DNA of 64,000 nt from Gammaproteobacteria bacterium (GTDB taxonomy: Bacteria > Pseudomonadota > Gammaproteobacteria > Pseudomonadales > Azotimanducaceae), in the NCBI GenBank assembly GCA_026706665.1, contig JAPOYI010000245.1, positions 27,810-91,809 on the forward strand, read 5' to 3'. Made by a program: the position numbers and the translations under genes. Every line of letters starts with the position of its first letter. The first letter of the stretch is position 1. The notes under the pieces were generated by a model. The model ran no database searches and was not told where the DNA came from. It saw only the letters and a program-made list of their open reading frames with translations. Below are positions 27,046 to 36,434 of the stretch, piece after piece.

Positions 27046-27437
27046 ATGCAGAAATCGAGGGCGGCAGACTTGCATGGAAGTACGCATCCGGCGACGGGGC
27101 CATGCCAGCACTTCCTTGCGCGTCAGCGGTCGGGGGAACATCCCCCGGCTGAAGGCTCCTGGTGAAGCGCCTGGTATCTTGGATGTGCCCTACGGTGTCG
27201 GGGAATGAGGGGTTGGGAGAGGATAGGGCGGTTATCAGTGCGTCGTGTAAGGTCGTAAAAGACAAGGAGAATTATTCTTCATAGGGACTTGGGCGGCCAT
27301 CAGAGATGCATCATGGATGCGTGGGGTGCGGCATACCCGAAGCCGCCGACGGGCTTCGTGGTGCGGACCGATGCAGGGAAACCCATTCGACAGCGCCTTA
27401 CCGGTACGGATAGCATTCGCGCCTTCGGTTTTTCGAG
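27046..27437. other. intergenic region after the restriction-modification genes
   Basis: This 392-bp stretch returns to high G+C. No convincing ORF on either strand. It holds the hairpin CGGGGGA-ACA-TCCCCCG at 27131-27147 (perfect 7-bp stem), which may end the R-M transcript though it lacks a clear U-tract. The hisI promoter should lie in the last 150 bp. Confidence 0.6.
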
Positions 27438-27827
27438 GTGGTGCCGGTGGACGGTCCGGATTTCGAAAAGACGCCGCTGGTTCCCGCGATCGCGCAGGAC
27501 GCGGCAAGCGGCAAGGTGCTGATGCTTGCCTACATGAACGAGGAAGCCTACGCGGAAACCCTGGCCACGCGCCGTGCCTGCTACTTCAGCCGCAGCCGCG
27601 GCCGGCTATGGCGCAAGGGCGAGGAGAGCGGCCACGTGCAGCAGGTGAAGCAGCTGTTTTATGACTGTGATGCCGACACGGTGCTTGTCAAGGTGGACCA
27701 GGTCGGCGGTGCCGCCTGCCACGAGGGTTACGAGAGCTGCTTCTTTCGCGAGATCGAACTCGGCACCGGAGCGAGCAGGATCGTGGCTGAGCGCGTCTTC
27801 GATCCTGCCGAGGTATACAAGCGATGA
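27438..27827 (+). CDS. hisI: phosphoribosyl-AMP cyclohydrolase
   Basis: A 129-residue HisI without the fused HisE domain. It has [40 protein letters not shown], the metal site [14 protein letters not shown] and [17 protein letters not shown], whose Cys bind zinc. It opens the purine ring of phosphoribosyl-AMP in histidine synthesis. The start is a GTG (27438, or a second GTG next to it). The stop overlaps the hisG ATG by 4 nt. Other his genes are not in the window. Confidence 0.95.
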   Translation: MVPVDGPDFEKTPLVPAIAQDAASGKVLMLAYMNEEAYAETLATRRACYFSRSRGRLWRKGEESGHVQQVKQLFYDCDADTVLVKVDQVGGAACHEGYESCFFREIELGTGASRIVAERVFDPAEVYKR

Positions 27828-28699
27828 GCACGTTGCTGAAGCTCGGAATCCCCGCGGGCAGTCTGCGTGAGCCGACGGTCGATCTGTTCCAGCGAGCCGG
27901 ATACCGCATCACCGCATCAAGCCGTTCCTACTACCCGGAAATCGACGACGACGAGATCGAGTGCCTGATGGTGCGTGCCCAGGAGATGGCGCGCTACGTC
28001 GAGCAGGGCGTGCTCGATGCCGGCATCACGGGACACGACTGGGTCAGGGAGACGGGCGCGGATGTGCACGAGGTCTGCGAACTCATCTTTTCGAAGGTCA
28101 GCCGCGGCCCGGCGCGCTGGGTGCTGTGCGTGCCAAACGATGCGCCGGTCCAATCGGTGGCCGACCTCGAAGGCAAGCGAATCGCAACCGAGATCGTCAA
28201 CATTACCCGGGCGTATCTCAAGCGTCACGGCGTGAACGCGCAGGTCGAGTTTTCCTGGGGCGCAACGGAAGCCAAACCTCCGCGACTGGTTGACGCCATC
28301 GTCGAACTCACGGAGACGGGCAGTTCGATCAGGGCCAACAACCTGCGCATCGTCGACGAGATTCTGCAGAGCACGCCTCGCATCATCGCCAATCACGCCG
28401 CGATGGCCGATCCGGCGAAGGCCCGAAAGCTCGACAACATTGCCTTGATGCTGCGTTCCTGCCTCGCCGCAGAAGGCAGGGTGGGTCTGATGATGAATGC
28501 GAGGCGCGACGACCTCGATGACATCCTCGCGCTGTTGCCGGCATTGCAGAAACCCACGGTATCGGCGCTCTCCGACGACGAGTGGATCGCCGTACATACG
28601 ATCATCGAGGAGTCCGTGGTGCGGACGCTGATCCCCAGGCTCAAGGACGCGGGCGCGCGCGGCATCGTCGAGTACGGGATCAACAAGATCATCGACTGA
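27824..28699 (+). CDS. hisG: ATP phosphoribosyltransferase, long form
   Basis: A 291-residue HisG-long. It begins [23 protein letters not shown], has [40 protein letters not shown], the PRPP loop [20 protein letters not shown], and a C-terminal ACT-like regulatory domain ending [18 protein letters not shown]. The long form is feedback-inhibited by histidine and does not need HisZ. It catalyses the first step of histidine synthesis. Start overlaps hisI by 4 nt. Confidence 0.95.
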   Translation: MSTLLKLGIPAGSLREPTVDLFQRAGYRITASSRSYYPEIDDDEIECLMVRAQEMARYVEQGVLDAGITGHDWVRETGADVHEVCELIFSKVSRGPARWVLCVPNDAPVQSVADLEGKRIATEIVNITRAYLKRHGVNAQVEFSWGATEAKPPRLVDAIVELTETGSSIRANNLRIVDEILQSTPRIIANHAAMADPAKARKLDNIALMLRSCLAAEGRVGLMMNARRDDLDDILALLPALQKPTVSALSDDEWIAVHTIIEESVVRTLIPRLKDAGARGIVEYGINKIID

Positions 28700-28701
28700 G
28701 C

Positions 28702-30300
28702 GTGTTCGCGAAAGTAGGGCTGGCGACTCTCGGTTTGCTGGTCACGCTCATGACTTCCGCAGCGGCGGCCGAATGCGATTCGACGCCCGGGGTCGACCGC
28801 TTCGCGAGATCCGGCTGGGGTTTCGGCGAACGCAACTTGCGCTTTCAGCCCGATACCGACATCGACCGCAGCAATGTCCAGAAGCTCGAGCTCGCGTGGG
28901 CGTTCGCGCTGGATGGCGGCATGTCGCCGCACTCCTACCCCCTGGTGACGGAAGACACCGTCTTCATCGGCACCCCCGCCGGCACGCTCTTCGCCCTGGA
29001 ACGGGATTCGGGCTGCGTCCGGTGGAAGCGGAAGTTCCGAAACGCTATCCGAACTGCCGTGATTCATGCAGAAATCGGGGGCGAGGAGAGGCTTGTCTTC
29101 GGAACCGGCGACGGTTGGGTGATAACCGCCGACGCCATCACGGGCGAACAGCTCTGGGAGACGGAAGTCAGGGACCATCCCCATGGCATCGTCACGGGCA
29201 CGCCCCTGTACCACGAGGGCCGCGTATACGCGCCGGTTTCCTCCTACGAACTCGCCGTCGCGATGGACGCGATGTACGAATGCTGCACGTTCCGAGGGTC
29301 CCTCGTCGCCCTCGACGCGGCAGACGGCACCGTGCGCTGGCGCACCCACACGATAGCCGAGGCGCCCGAGGTGACCGGTCGCCACTACGTGGTGGTCAAG
29401 GAATGGGGCCCCTCGGGTACGCCCATCTGGTCGGCGCCGACCATCGATGCGGCAACGGGACTCCTCTACGTCGGCACCGGAGAGAACTACACCGCGCCTG
29501 CAACGGCTACGAGCGATGCGATCATGGCGTTGCGCAGCGAAGACGGCGAGATTGCCTGGACGGAGCAATTCACCGCTAACGACACCTTCAACATGGCGTG
29601 CCTCATACCCGATCATCCAAGTTGTCCGGAGGAGGTCGGCCCCGACTACGACTTCGGTGCGCCACCTGTCCTTGCTCGCACACCGGACGGCGAGCAGATT
29701 CTGCTTGCGGGACAGAAATCCGGCGGCGTCTATGCCATGAAGCCGTATTCCGGCGAGCGCTTGTGGACGCTGCAACTCGGACGCGGCGGATACCTCGGCG
29801 GCGTGCATTGGGGCATGGCTGTGAACGAGCTCCTCGGGCTACTGTACGTGCCCATCAGCGACAGGCCGCTGGGCCCCGCCGCAAGCGACGAGTCGTTGCC
29901 CGGTCTGCATGCCCTGGAACTCCAGACCGGGGCCGTGCGTTGGTCCGCGATCAATCCGGATCGATGCAGGGGTCGCCAGGGTTGCGACCCGGGAATCTCC
30001 GCCGCCATTGTCGCAACGCCCGATCTCGTTTTCGCCGGCAGTCTCGATGGTCTCGTCTCGGCCTACGATGCACGGACTGGCGAGATCGCCTGGTCCTACG
30101 ACACCTGGCGCAAGTTCGACGGCGTCAACGGGGAAACGGCGGGGGGCGGATCCATCGACGTGCACGGCCCGATGGTCGCAGGCGACATGCTCCTGATTCA
30201 GAGTGGGTACGGACAGCACGGCCAGGCTGGCGGCAACGCCCTGCTCGCGTTTCGCCTGCCGAGTTCGACGGCGGATGCACAAAGGGTCTCGCCGGAGTAA
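28702..30300 (+). CDS. secreted PQQ-type beta-propeller dehydrogenase-like protein
   Basis: About 532 residues from a GTG 2 nt after the hisG stop. The signal peptide is LATLGLLVTLMTSAAAAEC. The rest is a propeller with repeated blade motifs of the type GTLFALERDSGCVRW, ITADAITGEQLWE, LVALDAADGTVRW and VYAMKPYSGERLWT. A vicinal Cys pair in YECCTFRGS resembles the disulfide next to PQQ in quinoprotein alcohol dehydrogenases and polyvinyl-alcohol dehydrogenase. No cytochrome c motif is present. Probably a periplasmic alcohol oxidase passing electrons to a separate cytochrome; substrate unknown. The ORF-track start lies inside hisG. Confidence 0.82.
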   Translation: MFAKVGLATLGLLVTLMTSAAAAECDSTPGVDRFARSGWGFGERNLRFQPDTDIDRSNVQKLELAWAFALDGGMSPHSYPLVTEDTVFIGTPAGTLFALERDSGCVRWKRKFRNAIRTAVIHAEIGGEERLVFGTGDGWVITADAITGEQLWETEVRDHPHGIVTGTPLYHEGRVYAPVSSYELAVAMDAMYECCTFRGSLVALDAADGTVRWRTHTIAEAPEVTGRHYVVVKEWGPSGTPIWSAPTIDAATGLLYVGTGENYTAPATATSDAIMALRSEDGEIAWTEQFTANDTFNMACLIPDHPSCPEEVGPDYDFGAPPVLARTPDGEQILLAGQKSGGVYAMKPYSGERLWTLQLGRGGYLGGVHWGMAVNELLGLLYVPISDRPLGPAASDESLPGLHALELQTGAVRWSAINPDRCRGRQGCDPGISAAIVATPDLVFAGSLDGLVSAYDARTGEIAWSYDTWRKFDGVNGETAGGGSIDVHGPMVAGDMLLIQSGYGQHGQAGGNALLAFRLPSSTADAQRVSPE

Positions 30301-30332
30301 ATTGTCCCGAGCGAAATCTCCAAGGCCTCGAT

Positions 30333-31532
30333 ATGCCCGCACTCGATGGATTGCGAATCCTAGACCTGACGCAGTACGAAGCGGGGACATCCTGCACCCA
30401 GGCCCTCGCCTGGCTCGGCGCGGATGTCGTGAAAGTGGAGGCACCGGATCATGGGGACCCGGGGCGCGCCGTGGGACGAAGCCCGAACAAGGAGTACTCG
30501 GCCTATTTCTGCAACTGGAATGCGAACAAGCGCAGCGTCGCGCTGAATCTACGCGCGCCCGAGGGCCGGGAACTGCTGCTGCGCCTGCTGCCCAGGTTCG
30601 ACGTATTCGTCGAGAACTACGGTCCGGGCGTGATGGAGCGCCTCGATCTCGAATACCAGACCCTGAAGGCTGTCCACCCACCGTTGATATACGCATGCAT
30701 CAAGGGGTTCGGTTCGTCCGGACCGTATGCTGACTACAAGTGCTACGACATGGTGGCGCAGGCCGCGGCGGGTGCCATGTCGGTGACCGGGGAACCGGAC
30801 GGTCCGCCGTTGATCCCGGGCCCGACCACGGGGGACTCGGGCACGGGCGTGCAGATGGCGATGGCGATTCTCGCGGCCTACGTCCAGTGCTTGCGAACCG
30901 GCGAAGGCCAGCGGATCGAGATCTCGATGCAGGAAGCGATGACCTACTTCATGCGGACCCGCATCGCCCTGGGCGGGGCCTGGGGACGGACGGCCAGCGA
31001 GCGGCGCGGCAGGTCCGGCGGATGGCCGCCGGTGGACCTCTATCCCTGCAAGCCCTTCGGGCACAACGACTGGGTCTACATCATGCCGGTCACCGCGGAG
31101 CATTGGGACGGGCTGTGCGCCGCCAGCGAGCGCCCCGACCTGCTGGTCGATCCGCGTTTCGAGACCAACCGCCTGCGCTTTGCCAACGGCGAAGCGCTGT
31201 ATGAGGAGTTCGCCGCCTGGACCCGGAAGCACACGAAGTACGAAGTCATGGAGATTCTCGGTCCCGCGGGAATTCCCTGCGCCGCGTGCCTTGACACCGG
31301 CGAACTGCACAATGACCCGCACCTGCTGGCCAGAGATTTCGTCAAGCATCTCGATCACCCGATGCATGGGGAAGTGCCGTTGCTCGGCTTCGCCCCGAGG
31401 ATGTCGAATTCCGACGTGCCCCTGCGGGTCGCGCCACAGCTCGGGGAGCACACGGAGTCGGTACTGGGCGAGGAACTCGGTCTTGACGCGGCGGAACTAT
31501 CCTCCCTGCGGGAAGCGGGTTTCATCAGGTAG
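30333..31532 (+). CDS. CaiB/BaiF-type CoA transferase
   Basis: A 399-residue class III CoA-transferase from ATG 30333. Blocks: GLRILDLTQYEAGTSCTQAL, GADVVKVEAPDHGDPGR, NANKRSVALNLRAPEGR, YACIKGFGSSGPY, and TTGDSGTGVQMAMAILAAYV, where the Asp is the predicted catalytic residue. C-terminal GIPCAACLDTGELHNDPHLL is also typical. It sits 32 nt after the propeller gene and could be co-transcribed, hinting at a role in activating or recycling an acid made in the periplasm. That link is inference. Confidence 0.88.
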   Translation: MPALDGLRILDLTQYEAGTSCTQALAWLGADVVKVEAPDHGDPGRAVGRSPNKEYSAYFCNWNANKRSVALNLRAPEGRELLLRLLPRFDVFVENYGPGVMERLDLEYQTLKAVHPPLIYACIKGFGSSGPYADYKCYDMVAQAAAGAMSVTGEPDGPPLIPGPTTGDSGTGVQMAMAILAAYVQCLRTGEGQRIEISMQEAMTYFMRTRIALGGAWGRTASERRGRSGGWPPVDLYPCKPFGHNDWVYIMPVTAEHWDGLCAASERPDLLVDPRFETNRLRFANGEALYEEFAAWTRKHTKYEVMEILGPAGIPCAACLDTGELHNDPHLLARDFVKHLDHPMHGEVPLLGFAPRMSNSDVPLRVAPQLGEHTESVLGEELGLDAAELSSLREAGFIR

Positions 31533-31556
31533 GCAGTGGCGCGAAGCGTCACGCCC

Positions 31557-33305
31557 TCATGCCGCCGGTCCGGGCGCATCGACCCGAATGGTCACGATGT
31601 CCATGTCGTAGTACTGCTGATGCAGGACGGAGGACGCGACGTGCCGCAATAACCGGAGTGAGACCTCCTGTTCCGCCGGAGCGCCGGCCGTGCGCTCGCC
31701 GAGCAGCGCGATCCGGTCCTGGAGGTTCTCCTCGCCCGTCGCAGCCACGAATTCAAGTACCGCCTGGTCATTCTCCTTGCGCGCGACGATCCGCAGGCGC
31801 CGGCGGTGTCCCTCGGTGGATTCGTCCCTTTCGATGAGCGTCAGCAGTGTTTCTTCGCTGGCTGCCTCGAGTCGGCTCACCATCGCCGCGTCCCACCTGC
31901 TGCGGGCTGCGAATGTGCCCAGGAACTCCCTGATCGCGGGCAGTGCCGAGACATCGAACTCCGTCTCTATCCGGGCGCGCCGTGGCGCCGTCAATTCGAG
32001 GAAAAGGGAAAGGATGATCGCGACCAAGCCGCCGGCCGTCATGCCGTTCTGCAGCAGGCCACCGGCGAATTCGGAGAAGTACTCGGGGAAAATCACGCCG
32101 TTCTGGAAGCCGACGCCGGTCCAGAACGCCAGGCCGGCGACCAGTCCATTGCGGTAGTCGATTCCGTTCTGGATGACGACTCTCATGCCTACCACGAAAA
32201 GCATCGCCATGAGCACGGTGACGTAGGCGGCTGCCACCGGCCCCGGGATTGCCAGGACGATTGCGAGTGCCTTGGGGAGGAACGCCAGCGCGATGAAGAT
32301 TGCGCCCACGGCAATGCCGACGCGGCGCGCGCCCACCCCGGTGAGTTCCGTCACCGAAACGCTCGTCGAGTATGTCGTGTTGGGCACGGTTCCTGCCAGC
32401 CCGGACAACAGGTTGCCCAACCCGTCCGCCGCCACCGCGCCCTGCACCGCGCGAAAGTCCACCGCGCGAGGCCTCCGCCGGGACACGTGCTGTATGGCGA
32501 TGGCATCGCCGACGGTCTCTATGGCGCCGACCAGAGTGACGAAAACGAAAGCCGGCAGCAGCGCCCAGAACACGGGGCTGAAACTGAGGTCGAGACCGGG
32601 CCAATCGCCGGTGGGAAGGCCGATCCACGCGGCTTCGACCACGAGGGAGGTCTGGTAGAGGCCGTAATGCCCTGCGACCGCAGAGCCCGCGAAGACACCG
32701 ATGACCGGCGCCCAGAGGCGCAGCGTTCCCTTCGCCTTCAGCGCGATCCCGGCGATGACGAGCAGGGTCGCGAGGGCGCTGACCGCCGCGGACTCCGTCG
32801 AGGCGCCTTCGGGTACCTCCTTCAGCATGTCGAAGATGATGGGCATGACCGTGACGGGTATCAGCATGATCACCGTGCCCGCGACGGCGGGCGTCAGAAT
32901 CTGCCGGAGCAGGGAGAGCCGCGTCGACAGGGCGAACTGGAAGAGCGACGAAATGACGACCAGGATGGCGAGCATCGCCGGTCCGCCCTCGGCGATCGCC
33001 GTGATGCAGACCGCGATGAAGGCGCCTGAGGTGCCCATCATCAGGACGTATCCGGCACCGACGCGGCCCACCCGGACGGCTTGAACGATCGTCGTGATTC
33101 CGCTGACCGCGACGGCTGCGAAAACGGCCCAGGACAGGAAGCTCTCGCTTCCGCCGGCCGCCCGGATCACGATCGCCGGAGTCAGCACCACGCCCGCAAT
33201 GGTGAGAATGGCGAGTTGAAGGCCGAGGCCGAAAGCGAGCGGTGCCGGGGGTTTTTCGTCGGCTTCGTAGCGAACGCTCGTGCGATCAGTCCGGTCGGCT
33301 TGCAT
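31557..33305 (-). CDS. NCS2 nucleobase permease with extra C-terminal domain
   Basis: A 582-residue protein. Residues 1-440 hold about 12-14 hydrophobic segments with NCS2 hallmarks: LVGAIETVGDAIAIQHVSRR (substrate-binding Glu region) and LAGTVPNTTYSTSVSVTELT. NCS2 proteins import uracil, xanthine or uric acid with H+ or Na+. A cytosolic tail of roughly 130 residues (SRWDAAMVSRLEAASEETLL to YDMDIVTIRVD) is not part of the standard transporter. Its helix-strand pattern faintly resembles a degenerate GHKL/RsbW-type ATPase. The tail assignment is weak. Confidence 0.82.
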   Translation of the reverse strand: MQADRTDRTSVRYEADEKPPAPLAFGLGLQLAILTIAGVVLTPAIVIRAAGGSESFLSWAVFAAVAVSGITTIVQAVRVGRVGAGYVLMMGTSGAFIAVCITAIAEGGPAMLAILVVISSLFQFALSTRLSLLRQILTPAVAGTVIMLIPVTVMPIIFDMLKEVPEGASTESAAVSALATLLVIAGIALKAKGTLRLWAPVIGVFAGSAVAGHYGLYQTSLVVEAAWIGLPTGDWPGLDLSFSPVFWALLPAFVFVTLVGAIETVGDAIAIQHVSRRRPRAVDFRAVQGAVAADGLGNLLSGLAGTVPNTTYSTSVSVTELTGVGARRVGIAVGAIFIALAFLPKALAIVLAIPGPVAAAYVTVLMAMLFVVGMRVVIQNGIDYRNGLVAGLAFWTGVGFQNGVIFPEYFSEFAGGLLQNGMTAGGLVAIILSLFLELTAPRRARIETEFDVSALPAIREFLGTFAARSRWDAAMVSRLEAASEETLLTLIERDESTEGHRRRLRIVARKENDQAVLEFVAATGEENLQDRIALLGERTAGAPAEQEVSLRLLRHVASSVLHQQYYDMDIVTIRVDAPGPAA

Positions 33306-33468
33306 GTGGCGAACTCTGGGCGAGGCAATGCCCCATTATGCGGGTAGCCTCGACCCGGTTTCCAATCCCGAGTCGAGTCAGACGTGACGGGCGGCGGTAG
33401 GGCACGTTGCCGCGACGCCGATTCGTTCGCCAGGTACTTGACGCGAAAACGGATGTCGTGAAAGGTCG

Positions 33469-33747
33469 ATGTCCGCTCGAGAGAGCAATCCGGCGCTCCG
33501 CTGGGGCGTGGACTTCAACCGCTGGATCGTGCCGGAGCAGCTTGAGGTGTTCCACGCCCACCAGTTGCTCGGCGTTCTGGATTCGGACCGAGGTCTCTCC
33601 TGGGACTCGGGCACGGGTGTTCGCCTGTACCTGAGCGAAAGCTGGAACATGAGCCTCCGCCTGGACGTCCAGCACGAAACGCAACCAGCGCCCGGCCGCA
33701 AGAGGACCGATGCGACGTCGATGATCGCCATCGGCGCCAGGTTTTAG
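33469..33747 (+). pseudogene. 3' remnant of a DUF481 (YdiY-like) outer-membrane protein
   Basis: A 92-residue ORF that looks like only the C-terminal strands of a DUF481 beta-barrel: LRWGVDFNRWIVPEQLEVFH, SGTGVRLYLSESWNMSLRLD, GRKRTDATSMIAIGARF, ending in an aromatic residue as outer-membrane proteins do. There is no signal peptide and no N-terminal barrel upstream, so the 5' part of the gene is lost. Its stop overlaps the amidohydrolase stop region. Probably not expressed as a functional protein. Confidence 0.6.
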
Positions 33748-35123
33748 GGCCTCGACGGCCCAAGGGCGTGCTCGCGCCTGAAGATCACCTCTCCGCCGAG
33801 AATCGTCGCCGCGACGTGTTCATGGCTGAGCGACTCCCGCGCCTCCTGCCAGCCGCGGTCCAACAGGCACATATCCGCCGCTTCGCCTACCGCGATACGG
33901 CGGGGTGCGCCGCCGGGATCCTCGGCCGGTGTCGTGAAGAGCGCAAGCGCCCTCTCCGGCGACAGGGATTCGTTCGGGCCGATCACGTTTCCGTCCCGGG
34001 TCCTTCGCGTCACTGCCGCCCGTATCGCCACCCAGGGGTCCGGCTCGCCGAACGGTGCGTCCGTCCCGCCACCGAGGTGCACGCCGGCATCGAGGAAACC
34101 GCGACAACGATACAGGTATGGATGATCGGCCGGTTCGACGTCCGCGAGGTACTGCTCGCCGCGTTCCAGGATGAAATTGGGTTGGGTGACCACACAGACG
34201 CCCGCCTCGACCACCAACCCCATCGTAGCATCATCGGTGACCGACGCATGTTCGATTCGATCCCCGGGCATTGTTCCGGCTTCCATCAGGGCGGACAGAG
34301 CGAACACGAGCTCGGTACGCGTTACACAGTGCGTCGCGGTGGGCCGACCGCGCCCGTGCGCTTCGGCGATCCGTGATCGCAACGCGTCGAAGTCCGGCAG
34401 CTCGTGCTCATCGAGCATGATCTTCAGCGTCCCCCGCGACAGGTGTTCTCCACCCATTGGACATACGCGCTGTCGGACCCCGGCGGCGGTAATCCTCGCG
34501 CCGGTTTCGTCGTCGTTCGAAGGGGTGGCGTCCGTCACCCCGGTGACCCCGTAACTTGCGAGCTCACGTGACACCGCCGCGAGATCGACGTCGGTGGCGA
34601 CGTGTTCGCGCAACCACTCGTCCTGGCGAAACAGGCGTCCGTTGAAATCGGCATCGAAGCCGAGCGTCTTCGCTGCGGCGGAGTTGACGAACCACATCTT
34701 CCCGGAGCGATGCTGTATGCGAACCGGACGGTCAGCGACCAGCGCGTCCAGCGACCGGCAGTCGAGCATCCCGGCCACGGATTCGTGGTAGCCGATGCCG
34801 CGGATCCATTCGCCGGTCGCCGCGCCTGCAAGGGCAGCGGCAAGCCCGTCCCGGTCGCTCACGTCGGGAGGGCCGCATTTGACAGATGCGCGCGCAGCGG
34901 CGAGAGCGAACAGGTGAATGTGATGATCGTGAAGTCCGGGAAGCAGGGCGCCGCCCCGCGCCTCGATGACATCTTCGTCGCGGGATGCGACGAGGCCGGT
35001 GCCGATTTCAGCGATGCGGCCATCGCGACAGCGCACGTGGGCGCGATCTGCGGCGAATTCTGCGTCGCGAATCAGCAGCGCGCGTTCAGGCGACGGACAG
35101 GAGCGCTTCGACACGGGTAACAT
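33744..35123 (-). CDS. amidohydrolase family protein (YtcJ-like)
   Basis: A 459-residue metal-dependent hydrolase of the amidohydrolase_3 type. The HxH metal site is LLPGLHDHHIHLFAL. GIGYHESVAGMLDCRSLDAL, ATHCVTRTELVFAL and DRIEHASVTDD carry further His ligands. GGGTDAPFGEPDPWVAI gives the conserved Asp. It ends with MCLLDRGWQEARESL and a typical strand-rich tail. No signal peptide, so cytosolic. The amide or cyclic substrate is unknown. It is divergently transcribed from the DUF2277 gene with 32 nt between starts. Confidence 0.85.
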   Translation of the reverse strand: MLPVSKRSCPSPERALLIRDAEFAADRAHVRCRDGRIAEIGTGLVASRDEDVIEARGGALLPGLHDHHIHLFALAAARASVKCGPPDVSDRDGLAAALAGAATGEWIRGIGYHESVAGMLDCRSLDALVADRPVRIQHRSGKMWFVNSAAAKTLGFDADFNGRLFRQDEWLREHVATDVDLAAVSRELASYGVTGVTDATPSNDDETGARITAAGVRQRVCPMGGEHLSRGTLKIMLDEHELPDFDALRSRIAEAHGRGRPTATHCVTRTELVFALSALMEAGTMPGDRIEHASVTDDATMGLVVEAGVCVVTQPNFILERGEQYLADVEPADHPYLYRCRGFLDAGVHLGGGTDAPFGEPDPWVAIRAAVTRRTRDGNVIGPNESLSPERALALFTTPAEDPGGAPRRIAVGEAADMCLLDRGWQEARESLSHEHVAATILGGEVIFRREHALGPSRP

Positions 35124-35155
35124 CCAACTTTCGCGCTTGGGGCGAGGATTGACGA

Positions 35156-35422
35156 ATGTGCCGCAACATCAGGCCCCTGTTCAACTTCGAACCGCCGGCA
35201 ACCGCAACCGAAGTGGAGGCCGCGGCCATGCAGTACGTGCGCAAGGTGAGCGGTTTCAGAAAACCATCCCAGGCCAATCGCGAGGCGTTCGATGAGGCGG
35301 TGGCCGTCGTTGCCGCCGCGACTACCACGTTGCTGACGTCTCTTGTCACGAGTGCCCCGAGCCGAAACCGCGAGCTTGAAGCGGCCCGGGCCATGGCCCG
35401 GGCGAAGGCGCGATTCGGCTGA
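35156..35422 (+). CDS. DUF2277 protein
   Basis: An 88-residue protein closely fitting DUF2277: MCRNIRPLFNFEPPATATEV, MQYVRKVSGFRKPSQANREA, TTLLTSLVTSAPSRNRELEA. The N-terminal MCRNI with a single Cys is characteristic. Function of the family is unknown. It begins the plus-strand run with the crotonase-like gene and two CaiB genes, separated from the crotonase GTG by 10 nt. The arrangement suggests one operon. Confidence 0.85.
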   Translation: MCRNIRPLFNFEPPATATEVEAAAMQYVRKVSGFRKPSQANREAFDEAVAVVAAATTTLLTSLVTSAPSRNRELEAARAMARAKARFG

Positions 35423-35432
35423 TCTGTGGTCG

Positions 35433-36422
35433 GTGGGAACGCGCTTGGACAGCCTGCCGTCGATCGCCGCGCTGGTGGCGAGGCTGACGTCGCCCGCAGC
35501 GGCGGAGGCGTTCTCGCCACTCTGTGGAAGGCCCTACGCGCTGGTCGCACTCGATGGCGACGCGTCGGCTGCTGTTGCATATCGGCCCAACTGTCCGGTG
35601 ATCGGGATTGGCGATGTGGATGATCTCGATGCGGTGCCCGAACTGGTGGACGTGGCTGTCGAGTCGGACGGGCAGGCGGAGTTCGTGGCCGAAGCGATCG
35701 AACGCAATCCGATTGCCTCGATGACGCTCGTGGGCCTCCTGCGACACAACGAACGCGTCGCGACCGAGGATGCACTGCTTGCCGAGTCTCTCGCCTATTC
35801 AACCCTCCAGCATGGTGCGGAGTTCCAGTCTTGGCTTGCTTCGCGCCCGTCCCGCCGGATACCGCCCGACCCGGAGCCGCCCGTCATAGTTGATCGGGTG
35901 CACGATGTACTCCACATCGCGCTGAACCGGCCGAAGAGGCGCAATGCCTATTCGTCCGGTTTGCGCGATGCACTGTGCGAAGCGCTGTACCTCGTGGCAG
36001 ACGATCCCGGCATCGAGAAGGCGATCCTTCGCGGTGCGGGTGTCTGCTTCAGTGCTGGCGGCGACCTGGACGAGTTTGGCGAAGGGTCCGATGCGGGTCT
36101 CGCGCATGCGTCGCGTCTCACGCGCAGCGCAGGTGCCACGTTGCATGCGCTGCGCGATCGCGTGGAAGCGCGACTGCACGGCGCCTGCATCGGGGCCGGA
36201 ATCGAATTGCCGGCGTTCGTGAACCACGTCGTTGCGCGGGAAGACGCGTTTTTCCAACTCCCCGAGGTTTCCATGGGGCTCGTGCCCGGCGCCGGGGGAA
36301 CAGCCAGCATCCTGCCCCGCATCGGCCGCCGGCGACTGGCATACATGGCGTTGACCGGGGAACGCATCGATGCCGGGACGGCGCTCGAGTGGGGTCTCGT
36401 GGACGAGATCCAGCCTGGTTGA
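35433..36422 (+). CDS. enoyl-CoA hydratase/isomerase family protein with N-terminal extension
   Basis: About 329 residues. Residues 1-140 form an extension (LVALDGDASAAVAYRPNCPV, ASMTLVGLLRHNERV, LAESLAYSTLQHGAEFQSWL) not present in classical crotonases. The crotonase fold follows: VLHIALNRPKRRNAYSSGLR, the oxyanion-hole GVCFSAGGDLDEFGEG, ARLHGACIGAGIELPAF and FFQLPEVSMGLVPGAGGTAS. It ends soon after GLVDEIQPG, so the C-terminal trimerisation helices are short. The start GTG 35433 is chosen over the ORF-track start, which overlaps DUF2277. Acts on an unknown acyl-CoA. Confidence 0.8.
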   Translation: MGTRLDSLPSIAALVARLTSPAAAEAFSPLCGRPYALVALDGDASAAVAYRPNCPVIGIGDVDDLDAVPELVDVAVESDGQAEFVAEAIERNPIASMTLVGLLRHNERVATEDALLAESLAYSTLQHGAEFQSWLASRPSRRIPPDPEPPVIVDRVHDVLHIALNRPKRRNAYSSGLRDALCEALYLVADDPGIEKAILRGAGVCFSAGGDLDEFGEGSDAGLAHASRLTRSAGATLHALRDRVEARLHGACIGAGIELPAFVNHVVAREDAFFQLPEVSMGLVPGAGGTASILPRIGRRRLAYMALTGERIDAGTALEWGLVDEIQPG

Positions 36423-36434
36423 GTCCGAGCCGAG

